DNA of 64,000 nt, taken from the NCBI GenBank assembly GCA_903877645.1, contig CAIRES010000048.1, positions 102,783 to 166,782 on the forward strand, written 5' to 3'. This document shows, piece by piece, positions 17,088 through 25,834 of the stretch (the stretch's first letter is position 1; every line of letters starts with the position of its first letter). A program made the translations under genes and the position numbers. The DNA is from an uncultured Bacteroidota bacterium (lineage in GTDB: Bacteria > Bacteroidota > Bacteroidia > Chitinophagales > Chitinophagaceae). The notes beneath the pieces are model-generated. The model saw only the letters and a list, made by a program, of their open reading frames with translations, did no database searches and was not told the DNA's origin.

Positions 17088-17519
17088 ATGAAAAAGAACA
17101 TGATCAAAAAAGTGGCCATTGGCACTGCATCCGTTTTCCTGCTGCTTGTTGGCGTGCTGTGCATACATATATATATCGTTACGCGCCCCAAGGCACCTGA
17201 CGCCAATACTATTGTAATGGCGCGGATCGACATCAAACAACCTATCACTAAAGCAGATGCCGATAAGATCACTGAATGGATGTATCAACAGAATGGCATA
17301 GACCATGTGGTATGTAATCCTTCTATGGATAACATAGTCTTTACTTTCTTCCCGATAAAGGCTAACGCCAACGATATTACTGCGCAATTGAAAACGGCTT
17401 TTAACCTGCAAAGCGCTAAACGTTACCTGCCGACGGAAGCTGAAATGCAGAGTGGATGCCCCGTGGCCTCAACTTCCTATACATATAAGATGTACAATTT
17501 TATCAAAAAAACATTTTAA
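17088..17519 (+). CDS. Membrane-anchored small protein with HMA-like fold (hypothetical)
   Basis: 143 aa. One N-terminal transmembrane segment (~10-30). The soluble part (ARIDIKQPITKADADKITEWMYQQNGIDHVVCNPSMDNIVFTFFPIKANANDITAQLKTAF) has the beta-alpha-beta-beta-alpha order of heavy-metal-associated domains without the CxxC. Start at ATG 17088, where the basic N-region begins. It lies 36 nt before the haemoglobin-like lipoprotein gene, same strand, so probably cotranscribed. I do not recognise a named family. Confidence 0.55.
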   Translation: MKKNMIKKVAIGTASVFLLLVGVLCIHIYIVTRPKAPDANTIVMARIDIKQPITKADADKITEWMYQQNGIDHVVCNPSMDNIVFTFFPIKANANDITAQLKTAFNLQSAKRYLPTEAEMQSGCPVASTSYTYKMYNFIKKTF

Positions 17520-17555
17520 TTAATCATCAATTTATTTAACCAAAAACAGAGTCCT

Positions 17556-18110
17556 ATGAAAAGCAGGATAATTATTTTCTCATTGGCGGCAGTAGCAGGT
17601 GTAAGTATGTTCTCAGCGACATCTTGCAAAAAATCAAGTTCATCCACCACGATGACCTTGTATGATTCCCTGGGTGGGGCAACAATGGTTTCGGACCCTA
17701 CTGCTTCAGGCACCATGATCGAAAAAGGCCGCCTCGGCCTCAGATCAGTTGTAGACAGTACCATATTTGTTATAGCCGGTGATACCGCTATAAATGGACA
17801 TTTCACAGTGTTGCTTGCCGAAGTAACTGCCGGGAACACCAGTGGTTTCTCTGCACTGAGCAAAAACCTTACCGACTTCTTTTGTGTAGCTACAGGCGCC
17901 AAAGATTTTACTTATGGTGGCAAAAGTATGGTAGCCGCGCACGACCCGGCCCAAAACAGCCGCATGAATGGCAAAGCAGACAGCAGTGATTTCAACGCAT
18001 TTGTGGGAGACCTTGTAGTGGGCGCTAAGAAGAACGGACTGTCTGACCAGCTAATAGGCCAGGTAGGCACCTTGGTGTACACACTGGAAGGCCAGGTAGT
18101 TCAGAAGTAA
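17556..18110 (+). CDS. Lipoprotein-anchored truncated haemoglobin (group 1-like)
   Basis: 184 aa. Signal peptide with lipidation at Cys24 (FSATSCKK), a Ser-rich spacer, then a truncated-globin pattern: TLYDSLGG at 34-41, LTDFFCVATGAKDFTYGGKSMVAAH with candidate proximal haem ligand His129, and DFNAFVGDLVVGAKKNGL. These match the helical blocks of group 1 truncated haemoglobins, but the distal region (residues 42-100) is divergent. Most truncated globins are cytosolic; a lipid-anchored, exported form is unusual. Possible roles are O2/NO chemistry at the cell surface (inference). A strong terminator follows. Confidence 0.72.
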   Translation: MKSRIIIFSLAAVAGVSMFSATSCKKSSSSTTMTLYDSLGGATMVSDPTASGTMIEKGRLGLRSVVDSTIFVIAGDTAINGHFTVLLAEVTAGNTSGFSALSKNLTDFFCVATGAKDFTYGGKSMVAAHDPAQNSRMNGKADSSDFNAFVGDLVVGAKKNGLSDQLIGQVGTLVYTLEGQVVQK

Positions 18111-18129
18111 TTCAACGTTTGTTTACAGA

Positions 18130-18166
18130 ATGGGTGTCGCCAACCGGCGGCACCCATTTTTTATTG
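18130..18166. terminator. Bidirectional terminator between the globin gene and hemW
   Basis: Stem TGGGTGTCGCC/GGCGGCACCCA (one mismatch) with a short AACC loop and T tract TTTTTTATT. It lies between two convergent genes and overlaps the hemW stop by a few bases. Confidence 0.82.
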
Positions 18167-19339
18167 TTCTGTAATAAACAATTCTCCGGCTATGCGGTCG
18201 GCAAATAGCTTGCCTGCGTTGGTGAGGATCAGTTTGCGGCCTTCCTGCCGCACCCATTTTTTCTCCTGGAAGAGGTGGCTGCTCTTTTCTACTTCAGTGG
18301 CGCAAGTATCGTCCCATTCGCGGGCTATTCTATCCAGATCACAACCCCACATAGTGCGCAGGGAGGTCATAATGTATTCATTGAGGTGCTGTATGGATGT
18401 GAGTTGCTCCTCTTCAAATATCGGCTTCTGTTCTTTGAGTATGGCTGTGGTGTACTGCGCATTATTGGCCACGTTCCACCTGCGGGCAGAGCCATTGAAG
18501 GAATGTGCCGATGGTCCTATGCCGAGGTAGTGATTGCCCCGCCAGTAATTAGTATTGTGTATGGCGTGCCGACCCGGCAGGCTTAGGTTAGATATTTCGT
18601 AGTGGTCGTAACCCATAGCGGCCGCCTGCTCCATCAGTATCTCGAATTGTGCTGCAGCCCGATCTGCATCTACAGGCGCTGCTTTCTTATTCAGTATAGC
18701 ATATTGCAGGGCGGTCTTTTCTTCTACCGTTAGCGCATAAGCCGAGAAGTGGGGGATACGCAGCTCTGTTATTTTGGAGAGGTTCTTCAGCCAGTCTTTG
18801 TCTGTCAGTCCCGGGGTACCATATATAAGGTCTATGCTTAGATTATCGAAGCCTGCATCCTGCGCGGCCTTAATGGCATAGTCGGCCTCCTGTGCATTAT
18901 GCGCCCGCTTCATATACAGCAGGTCTTCTTCTCTAAAGGATTGCACCCCTATACTGAACCGGGAAACAGGAGTGCCTCTTAGCGACCGCAGGTATTCTTT
19001 ACTGAGGTCATCAGGGTTGGCCTCCAGCGTACACTCCTTTATGTTATTTACAGGGTTGGATTTCAGTATGGCATCAAACAGCCTGTTGATCTCATCTGCC
19101 GACAGCAGGGAGGGGGTGCCGCCGCCAAAATAGATGGTTTCCACCTCAGCCCCTTGCAGGTATTCCTGTCGCATCGCGATCTCTGCGATCATTGCCTCCA
19201 GTAGTTCGTCTTTATACTTTAGCGATGTGGAGAAATGGAAGTTGCAATACACACATGCTTGCTTGCAAAATGGTATATGCAGGTAAATACCTGCTTTTTT
19301 TTTGCCGCTCGTTTCTATCTGCTCATCCTTTTTCTGCAT
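18161..19339 (-). CDS. hemW: Radical SAM heme chaperone HemW
   Basis: 392 aa. The radical SAM motif is C25-x3-C29-x2-C32 followed by NFHF, the HemW form CxxxCxxCxF. GGGTPS and the sequence LEANPDDL follow, and the C-terminal HemN-like domain is present. HemW proteins bind haem and pass it to respiratory enzymes; they are often mislabelled oxygen-independent coproporphyrinogen oxidase. A -7 box sits 7 nt upstream of the ATG. Its neighbour at the 3' side is the convergent globin-like gene; a functional link through haem is tempting but unproven. Confidence 0.92.
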   Translation of the reverse strand: MQKKDEQIETSGKKKAGIYLHIPFCKQACVYCNFHFSTSLKYKDELLEAMIAEIAMRQEYLQGAEVETIYFGGGTPSLLSADEINRLFDAILKSNPVNNIKECTLEANPDDLSKEYLRSLRGTPVSRFSIGVQSFREEDLLYMKRAHNAQEADYAIKAAQDAGFDNLSIDLIYGTPGLTDKDWLKNLSKITELRIPHFSAYALTVEEKTALQYAILNKKAAPVDADRAAAQFEILMEQAAAMGYDHYEISNLSLPGRHAIHNTNYWRGNHYLGIGPSAHSFNGSARRWNVANNAQYTTAILKEQKPIFEEEQLTSIQHLNEYIMTSLRTMWGCDLDRIAREWDDTCATEVEKSSHLFQEKKWVRQEGRKLILTNAGKLFADRIAGELFITEQ

Positions 19340-19346
19340 TGGTGCG

Positions 19347-19354
19347 CAAAGGTA
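19347..19354 (-). promoter_or_regulatory. -7 box TACCTTTG upstream of hemW
   Basis: Exact TAnnTTTG on the minus strand, ending 7 nt before the hemW ATG (19339). A start site here leaves almost no leader. Confidence 0.5.
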
Positions 19355-19591
19355 AGATAATGGCCCGAGCAGTTGCGAAAGGCCGTCTTTTAGAAAGCAG
19401 ATAACTTAATGAATAAATAACATCGTTTAATTAATTGACTGTCAATTTATTAAGTGTATGAATTAAATAAAAGCAACACCTATTTCACTAATTTTAACAT
19501 ATTTTCCTTCCTCCTTTCGGTTCTATACCCTATTTTTGCCCTCCCCGTTAAATTTTTTCTCATATTTCTTGACCAACAAAATATAGCGGAT

Positions 19592-20101
19592 ATGACATTG
19601 ATCAAAAAGATACTTAGAAGGAAAATATTGGTTCTTGGCTTGCTGGCCGTTATGCTTTCTGCAAACGCGCAGAACAAGACGTACATCATCAACCACAAGC
19701 TGATAGCTACTGTGCTCTCTGAGCGCTATGGTATCCCTGCGCCTGTTATTCTTGCGGTAGCAGCTATCGAGTCATCGGGCGGCCAGGGCGCTACTGCCCG
19801 TGTACTCAATAACCACTTCGGTATAGAAGGCCACAACCGCTTTGTGAACCGCAAGGGCCACAGCAGCAGGTACAAGCAATACGATAATGAGTTTGCCTCT
19901 TATATAGACTTCTGCCAGCTCATCACGCGCAAGCGTTTTTATGCAAAGCTGAAGGGCAATGAAAACTGCAAAGCCTGGGTAAAAGCCATCAGCCATGCCG
20001 GCTACTCAGAAGTACCTGAACAATGGGAACAGAAAGTAATGAGTGTACTGAATACTGAAGAATTGAAGAATGCAAGCAGTTTCGGCTTCGCTAAGTTGTA
20101 A
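19592..20101 (+). CDS. Glucosaminidase-domain exported peptidoglycan hydrolase
   Basis: 169 aa. Signal peptide (KILVLGLLAVMLSANAQ) then a single glucosaminidase (PF01832-type) domain: VLSERYGIPAPVILAVAAIESSGGQGATARVLNNHFGI with catalytic Glu in AIESSGG, and the aromatic core YDNEFASYIDFCQLI. It should cut the glycan backbone of peptidoglycan in the periplasm. Start set at ATG 19592 just before the signal peptide; the longer open frame adds an implausible hydrophobic leader. Lacks the LysM repeats common in relatives. A terminator follows. Confidence 0.82.
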   Translation: MTLIKKILRRKILVLGLLAVMLSANAQNKTYIINHKLIATVLSERYGIPAPVILAVAAIESSGGQGATARVLNNHFGIEGHNRFVNRKGHSSRYKQYDNEFASYIDFCQLITRKRFYAKLKGNENCKAWVKAISHAGYSEVPEQWEQKVMSVLNTEELKNASSFGFAKL

Positions 20102-20122
20102 GATATATTTTTTTGAATACAG

Positions 20123-20151
20123 GGGATAGTTAGCCGACTATCCCTTTTTTA
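20123..20151 (+). terminator. Terminator after the glucosaminidase gene
   Basis: An 8-bp stem GGGATAGT/ACTATCCC with loop TAGCCG, followed by TTTTTTATTTTAT. Confidence 0.85.
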
Positions 20152-20209
20152 TTTTATGGATTATTGAGTAACTTGCATACATAGTTAAGACAGCTATTTT
20201 TCTCGAAAT

Positions 20210-20878
20210 TTGAATGATATAACACATAGCGCAAGTGTACCTAGAATTGGTGAAGGCATCTTTTTGACAAAAGATGTTGCAAACATTTTACGTCTGCCTT
20301 ATCCGAAAGTGAAACATTGGTTAAGCGAGTTTTGGGATAAGCGGTTTACGGATGGTGGCCATTCCTTTGGCGAAAGACAAAATAAGGCTGTAAATTTCTA
20401 TACCCTGATTGAATTTTACACCTTTTACCAATTGAGGGAACATGGCTTCAGTGCGCAGCAAATACAAAAGGCTTACAAAGTCATAGGCAATGATCTGAAA
20501 ACTAAATATCCATTCGCCAATGAGATATTAAGAGTAGATGATAAGCATATATGGTACGAATATCTGGGGGAGTTAATGAAAGTTGATGACAAGAGAAAAC
20601 TATACATCAAGCAACTGCTCGAACCATTCTTGCATAAGATCGATTATAATGCGGATGCCATTGCAGAAAGGTATTTCCCGTTAGGTAAGCAGAAAAAGAT
20701 AATTGTAGACCCCCGACATCAATTTGGCCAGCCAACGGTTTTTGGCACCAACATAAAAGCACAGACGTTATACGATCTGCACCAGGGTGGTGAAACAAAT
20801 GAAAACATAGGTTTTTTGTATGACCTGTCTGTTGACGAAGTAAATGATGCGATCAGTTTTTACTTAAATGCCGCATAA
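20210..20878 (+). CDS. DUF433 antitoxin (VapB45-like) with MerR-like N-terminus
   Basis: 222 aa. N-terminal helix-turn-helix of MerR type (FLTKDVANILRLPYPKVKHWLSEFWD), a central helical part, and a C-terminal DUF433 domain (IIVDPRHQFGQPTVFGTNIKAQTLYDLHQGG...LYDLSVDEVNDAISFYL). DUF433 proteins act as antitoxins of the VapBC45 type. No ATG is available before the HTH; the only in-frame initiator after the upstream stop is TTG at 20210. The stop overlaps the next start (TAATG), the usual coupling in toxin-antitoxin pairs. Likely self-repressing through the HTH (inference). Confidence 0.82.
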   Translation: MNDITHSASVPRIGEGIFLTKDVANILRLPYPKVKHWLSEFWDKRFTDGGHSFGERQNKAVNFYTLIEFYTFYQLREHGFSAQQIQKAYKVIGNDLKTKYPFANEILRVDDKHIWYEYLGELMKVDDKRKLYIKQLLEPFLHKIDYNADAIAERYFPLGKQKKIIVDPRHQFGQPTVFGTNIKAQTLYDLHQGGETNENIGFLYDLSVDEVNDAISFYLNAA

Positions 20879-21297
20879 TGCTTTTTATCTTCGATGAAAA
20901 TTACCCGAAAAAGCTAAGCGAGGGTTTAAATCTTTTAGAACAGGGCAACAGGATGAGCCCGATCGCTGTATCTGTAATTGACGCTATTTCCTTTATGGGC
21001 AGAAGAGGAGCAACAGACATTGAGATCATTATTGCCGCCGCAGATAAGGACGCGATCATAATAACCCACGACGCGGATTTCAGAAGGATCAAACATTACA
21101 AACAATTCCTGTTGCAGCATAAAGTAGGGTACATCTACTTTAAAACACCCAAAATGAAAGGTGGTTATCACTATTGGGATATTGTAAAGACCTTTGTTTC
21201 GAAATGGGAGGAGTTGAAACAGAATATTTCACAAGACACTCACCCCTTTACTTACGAAGTAGGTAAAACAGGAGGCATTAGTAAGTGTTCTTTCTAA
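20878..21297 (+). CDS. PIN-like toxin (DUF5615 type)
   Basis: 139 aa. PIN-like fold with acidic residues D5-E6 (IFDENYPKKL), the central ADKDAIIITHDADF and KVGYIYFKTP. DUF5615/Mut7-C-like proteins are predicted RNases partnered with DUF433 antitoxins. Translation is coupled to the antitoxin by a 1-bp overlap. Forms a compact two-gene module between the glucosaminidase terminator and the convergent OYE reductase. Nuclease activity is inferred from the family. Confidence 0.8.
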   Translation: MLFIFDENYPKKLSEGLNLLEQGNRMSPIAVSVIDAISFMGRRGATDIEIIIAAADKDAIIITHDADFRRIKHYKQFLLQHKVGYIYFKTPKMKGGYHYWDIVKTFVSKWEELKQNISQDTHPFTYEVGKTGGISKCSF

Positions 21298-21305
21298 TCT
21301 GCAAT

Positions 21306-22379
21306 TTATTTCTTCCTCTTCGCTCGCTCATACTGTACCGGCCACTTCATATCGTCATAGCCCAGCTCCCTTGCTGCCCTTAACGGGAAGTAAGGATCGC
21401 GGAGCAGTTCACGGGCCATAAATATAAGGTCGGCCTGGCCGTTAGTAAGTATGTCGTCTGCCTGTTGCGGATCTACTATGATACCTACCGCGCCGGTAAG
21501 GATGCCTGTTTTTCGCACTGCCTCGGCAAAAGGCACCTGGTAATTCGGTTTGGCAGGGATCTTCACATGGCTCACAACGCCCCCCGAGGAGCAGTCCATT
21601 AAGTCCACACCTTTATCTTTTACCAGCTCGGCCAGCCGCACAGAATCTTCAACCGTCCAGCCACCATTGGCCCAGTCGCTGGCAGATATGCGCAGGAACA
21701 ACGGCAGGTCTTCAGGCCATACACTGCGTATAGCGGCGATCACCTCCAAAAGGAAACGGGTACGGTTCTCAAATGAGCCACCATATTCATCGGTGCGTAG
21801 GTTGCTGAGCGGCGAGGTGAATTCATTGACAAGATAGCCGTGCGCCCCGTGTATCTCTATTACTTTAAAGCCCGCTGCCAATGCCCGCTGCGCGGCAGAT
21901 CTAAAAGCAGCGACTATATGTTGTATCTCTTCTATTGTAAGTTTTGTGGGATGGCTATATGTATCGGCAAAAGGAATGGCGCTCGGTGCTACTGTCTGCC
22001 AGCCACCTTCTTCTTCAGTAACAAGCCTGTCATGTTCCCACGGTGGCCTCATGCTGGCTTTGCGGCCCGCATGTGCCAGTTGCATACCGGGTATGCTGCC
22101 TTGCGCTGTAATGAAATCGGTTATTCTTTTTAACTCGGTGATATGCCCGTCCTTCCATATCCCCAGGTCTTGCGGCGATATTCGGCCTTCGGGCGCGACA
22201 GCCGTAGCCTCTGTGAATACCAGCCCTGCACCACCCACAGCCCTGCTGCCCAGATGCACGAAATGCCAGTCATTGGCAAAGCCGTCTTCGCTGGAATACT
22301 GGCACATAGGCGATACCACTATGCGGTTCTTCAGCGTAATGCCCCGGATAGTGAGTGGCGTAAACAGTTGGGGTGTCAT
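21306..22379 (-). CDS. NADH:flavin oxidoreductase of the old yellow enzyme family (YqjM-like)
   Basis: 357 aa TIM-barrel FMN enzyme that reduces activated C=C bonds. YqjM-class markers: Cys26 in SPMCQYS, QLAHAGRKAS, IEIHGAHGYLVNEFTSPLSN with the substrate-binding residues, and the C-terminal phosphate-binding region GAVGIIVDPQQ...MARELLRDPYFPLRAA. The usual length for this class. The gene ends 9 nt from the convergent PIN toxin gene. Physiological substrate unknown. Confidence 0.9.
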   Translation of the reverse strand: MTPQLFTPLTIRGITLKNRIVVSPMCQYSSEDGFANDWHFVHLGSRAVGGAGLVFTEATAVAPEGRISPQDLGIWKDGHITELKRITDFITAQGSIPGMQLAHAGRKASMRPPWEHDRLVTEEEGGWQTVAPSAIPFADTYSHPTKLTIEEIQHIVAAFRSAAQRALAAGFKVIEIHGAHGYLVNEFTSPLSNLRTDEYGGSFENRTRFLLEVIAAIRSVWPEDLPLFLRISASDWANGGWTVEDSVRLAELVKDKGVDLMDCSSGGVVSHVKIPAKPNYQVPFAEAVRKTGILTGAVGIIVDPQQADDILTNGQADLIFMARELLRDPYFPLRAARELGYDDMKWPVQYERAKRKK

Positions 22380-22387
22380 TGTGGGGA

Positions 22388-23134
22388 TCAGAGTTTGTAA
22401 TTGACTACTATGGCTTCTTCCTTCGCATCAGCCGGGTCAATGTCCACACTGAACTGGTTGTTATTCTTATCCCTGATCATCATGCCCGATACATGCAATA
22501 CTTCCTGTCCTTTGGCCGTATTGTAAAAAATGAACCCATAAGGCAAAAACTGTTTCAGGTTACCCAGCTTGGGGTCTACTTCTTTTGCTTTAGCTACCAG
22601 TTGTTTCTTGTCATATTCAATGATACCGTTCTTATCGTTGAGCAAAGCAAGCAAGCCGTCATAATTTTTGTCTTTAAAACAGCCTACCAGGTCATCTACC
22701 AACTTGCCTTTTGCCAATACGGTGTCTAGTTGTTTGAGCCCGAAATCTTTTTCTGCTTTCTGCCCGTCCGGGTAAAAGATGATGGCATGCACTTCGTTAT
22801 AAGCCAGTTTTTGGCCTGTGATGTGTTTATAATACAACAAGGCGATGTTGCCTGCGCATAGTGCAGCTATTTGCTTGGATGTATCCAGCGACGGACTCTT
22901 GGTGATTTGTAGCTCTATGTATTTCTTTGCATCGCCAGGCTTGCTCACCACATACTTGCACTCCCCGCCATAAAAATCGGTGACTTCCTTTATTCCGGCT
23001 TTCTCAGCATCTGAAGGGCCGGTGGGCATTGCCGGCTGCGCAACTGTGGCGGGTTTTTTTTCTCCTTCGTCATTATTGCTGCTACATGAGGCAAGTACGA
23101 GCGCCACCGCTATCAAGTATAAATAGTTTCTCAT
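22388..23134 (-). CDS. Hypothetical lipoprotein
   Basis: 248 aa. Lipobox ALVLASCSS near residue 16. The mature part begins with a low-complexity Asn/Asp/Glu/Pro segment, then an alpha/beta body (KEVTDFYGGECKYVVSKPGDAKKYIELQITKSPSL). I do not recognise the family. Start set at ATG 23134. It lies 8 nt upstream of the OYE gene on the same strand and may be cotranscribed. Confidence 0.65.
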   Translation of the reverse strand: MRNYLYLIAVALVLASCSSNNDEGEKKPATVAQPAMPTGPSDAEKAGIKEVTDFYGGECKYVVSKPGDAKKYIELQITKSPSLDTSKQIAALCAGNIALLYYKHITGQKLAYNEVHAIIFYPDGQKAEKDFGLKQLDTVLAKGKLVDDLVGCFKDKNYDGLLALLNDKNGIIEYDKKQLVAKAKEVDPKLGNLKQFLPYGFIFYNTAKGQEVLHVSGMMIRDKNNNQFSVDIDPADAKEEAIVVNYKL

Positions 23135-23193
23135 TTCAGGCTTTTTCGCAAATATACTCTTTAAAACTGCTACGCTCAAGAGGCGGGAGACAT

Positions 23194-23228
23194 AAAAAAA
23201 CGGCTACCCCGGTAACAGGGTAGCCGTA
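23194..23228 (-). terminator. Terminator after the 12-blade NHL gene
   Basis: A 10-bp stem ACGGCTACCC/GGGTAGCCGT; on the minus strand it is followed by a run of T. Confidence 0.88.
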
Positions 23229-23245
23229 GAAAATAGAAAATGTAC

Positions 23246-25621
23246 TTATTCCTTCACAACCTTTACGTTCTTTTTGACCCCTGTATTATCAGACACTTGC
23301 ACTATGTAGGTGCCGGAGGCCAACTGTTTCATGTCGATTGTCTGTGTTTTACCCAGCATAGGCATGCTGTATATCACACGGCCGGTTATATCCAGCAAAC
23401 TCAGTTGTGTACCTGTCACTGAAGCTGAAATTGTTTCCACTGTTACTTGGTCACGAGCCGGGTTAGGATAGACCGACAGGCCGCTGGTCTTATCAAGGCC
23501 GGGTACTGCCGCAACTGCTTCCAGTAGCCTGATTCGGTTATTACCCGCATCAGATAAATAAATGGTACCAGCGCCGCCGGTGCCAAATCCTATACCCAGT
23601 GGGCTATTCATTTTGGCACTTGTTGCAAAGCCGCCATCGCCGCTAAACCCCGCGATGCCATTGCCGGCTATGGTACTGATCTTGCCGGTGGTATCTACCA
23701 TGCGGATCCGGTTGTTGTTGGCGTCTGCTATATACAGATTACCAATGTTGTCGATAATAAGGCCAACAGGCTCATTTAATTCTGCTGCAATTGCCGGGCC
23801 ACCGTCTCCGCTAAACCCGCCCGTAGCCGAGCCTGTTCCTGCCACAGTAGTGATGATGCCGAAAGTATCTACTTTCCTTACACAGTTATTACCGCCATCA
23901 GCGATATATACGTTGCCGATACCATCCACTAACACACCATCAGGGTTTTGCAATTTTGCCGCAATGGCTATACTGCCATCGCCGCTGTAACCTGCTGTGG
24001 CGCTGCCTGCAAATGTGCTCATAACACCAACTGCATTTACCATACGTATCCTTGAATTGCCTTCATCTGCAATGTAGATGTTGCCTTTATGGTCTACCGC
24101 AACACCTAAAGGTGCATTAAGTTTGGCAAGGGTAGCTGCGCCACCGTCGCCACCATAGGCGTAAGTGCCATTACCTGCTACTGTAGTGATGATGCCCGAG
24201 GTGTTCACTTTACGTACACGGCTATTGCCGGGTTCTGCAATATATATATTCCCTGCGTCATCCAGCGCTACTGCCATTGGCGAACTGAGCGTGCCTGCTG
24301 TTGCCGGGCCACCATCGCCTAAGGTAGTATAAGTAGGCAGGCCGTCTCCGGCTACAGTGCTGATAATGCCAGATGCGGCATCTATTTTTCTGACTCTGTT
24401 GTTGCTGTAATCCGCTATGTATACATTGCCTGCGGCATCTGTTGCAATATTGGCGGGCTCATTCAATTGTGCATCTATTGCAGCTATACCATCATCAAAC
24501 AGCCCGGTGTGTCCTGCAACAGTAGAGATGATATTCGTCGTTTTGGTTACTTTTCTTAGTAAGTTGTTGCCCGCGTCACAGATCAGCAGGTTGCCATTTA
24601 CATCGCATGCCAGGGCTTCGGGGTAGCTGATCTCTGCACTTACCGCAAGACCACCATCACCGCTGTATCCGGGGGTGCTGTTGGCCGCATAATTGGATAT
24701 GATGCCAGTATTGAGGTCTATTTTGCGGATACGGGAATTGTTGATGTCTGAAAAATATAAGTTGCCTGAGGTATCTACTGCGATACCACATGGAGAGGTC
24801 ATAATTGCTGACGTTGCCGCGCCTCCGTCACCATCTGACCCTGTTCCATAACCACCGGTACCACCGATCACCGTGATGATGCCGCCTGTGTCCACCTTAC
24901 AAATAAATTGCTCCTGCACTTCCGCTATATAAAGATTGCCTTTGTTGTCCTTGGTGATCCGGAATGGTGCTCCGAGCTGGCATGCTGTTGCAGGGCCGCC
25001 ACTGCCGGACGTGCCTATGCTGCCATTCCCGACTGCAGTACTGATAATGCCTGCGGTATTCACTTTTCTTACTACCCTGTTATACCAGTCTGTGATATAC
25101 AGGTTACCGTTGGTATCCACCACCGCATCTATAGGGCCATTCAATGTAGCAGCCGTTGCCGGTCCGTGATCGCCGGTATAGCCATTAACTCCTGTGCCTG
25201 CCACAGTAGATATGATCCCGGATGTATTTATTTTTCGTACACAATTGTTACTGTTATCAACTACGTACAAGTTGCCCGTCTTATCTAATGCGAGGCCATA
25301 TACTTGCCCGAGGGTGGCTGCGGTTGCGGGCCCGCCATCGCCGCCACTACCATATACGCCTGTGCCGGCAATAGTGGTGACTATACCTGTCGGGTCTACT
25401 TTGCGTACGCTGTATCCCGAGGCATCAGCAATGTATATATTGCCGGCATTGTCGGTGGTTACGCCAACCGGGTTCAGCAACTCAGCGTTGGTGGCCGAGC
25501 CACCGTCACCGGTACCTGTGCCTGCTACAGTACGGATCCGGTACTGCGCGTGCACACTTGTTGGGATAAGAGTTAATAAAAACAGGCCCGATAAGATGGA
25601 AGTAATAGCTACTCTATTCAT
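23246..25621 (-). CDS. Secreted NHL-repeat protein with T9SS sorting domain (12 blades)
   Basis: 791 aa. Signal peptide to VHAQ, then 12 NHL-type repeats of ~55-60 residues, each with a GNIYIAD-like strand, an RKV turn and TVAGTG...GDGGPA. A C-terminal T9SS type A sorting domain follows (VYPNPARDQVTVE...GTYIVQVSDNTG). Exported across the outer membrane by the type IX system and probably surface-attached. Start set at ATG 25621; a TTG two codons upstream is less likely. A smaller paralogue with 6 repeats is at 44749. NHL propellers commonly bind proteins or glycans; ligand unknown. Confidence 0.9.
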   Translation of the reverse strand: MNRVAITSILSGLFLLTLIPTSVHAQYRIRTVAGTGTGDGGSATNAELLNPVGVTTDNAGNIYIADASGYSVRKVDPTGIVTTIAGTGVYGSGGDGGPATAATLGQVYGLALDKTGNLYVVDNSNNCVRKINTSGIISTVAGTGVNGYTGDHGPATAATLNGPIDAVVDTNGNLYITDWYNRVVRKVNTAGIISTAVGNGSIGTSGSGGPATACQLGAPFRITKDNKGNLYIAEVQEQFICKVDTGGIITVIGGTGGYGTGSDGDGGAATSAIMTSPCGIAVDTSGNLYFSDINNSRIRKIDLNTGIISNYAANSTPGYSGDGGLAVSAEISYPEALACDVNGNLLICDAGNNLLRKVTKTTNIISTVAGHTGLFDDGIAAIDAQLNEPANIATDAAGNVYIADYSNNRVRKIDAASGIISTVAGDGLPTYTTLGDGGPATAGTLSSPMAVALDDAGNIYIAEPGNSRVRKVNTSGIITTVAGNGTYAYGGDGGAATLAKLNAPLGVAVDHKGNIYIADEGNSRIRMVNAVGVMSTFAGSATAGYSGDGSIAIAAKLQNPDGVLVDGIGNVYIADGGNNCVRKVDTFGIITTVAGTGSATGGFSGDGGPAIAAELNEPVGLIIDNIGNLYIADANNNRIRMVDTTGKISTIAGNGIAGFSGDGGFATSAKMNSPLGIGFGTGGAGTIYLSDAGNNRIRLLEAVAAVPGLDKTSGLSVYPNPARDQVTVETISASVTGTQLSLLDITGRVIYSMPMLGKTQTIDMKQLASGTYIVQVSDNTGVKKNVKVVKE

Positions 25622-25834
25622 AATCAATTGATTTTGGTGTGATTAAAGTGTGGTTGCGTAATAAAAATAGTCTTTAGAACGCTACGGTCATAGCGCTCAT
25701 ATATATAGACGTAAGTATTTAACAAATTCTTGGGTAAGAATAAAAATAAAGTTCATGTAATTATTGCTTTCAGTTAAAGTCCATAGTGGCATAGGGAATT
25801 TACAGTCTTATTGTACCTTCGTTCCCTGCTTATT

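Noticed and set aside
23246..25621. Regularly spaced similar DNA segments resembling a repeat array or CRISPR
   Set aside because: Spacing (~170 bp) and reading frame match NHL protein repeats; the units diverge at third positions. Coding, not an array.
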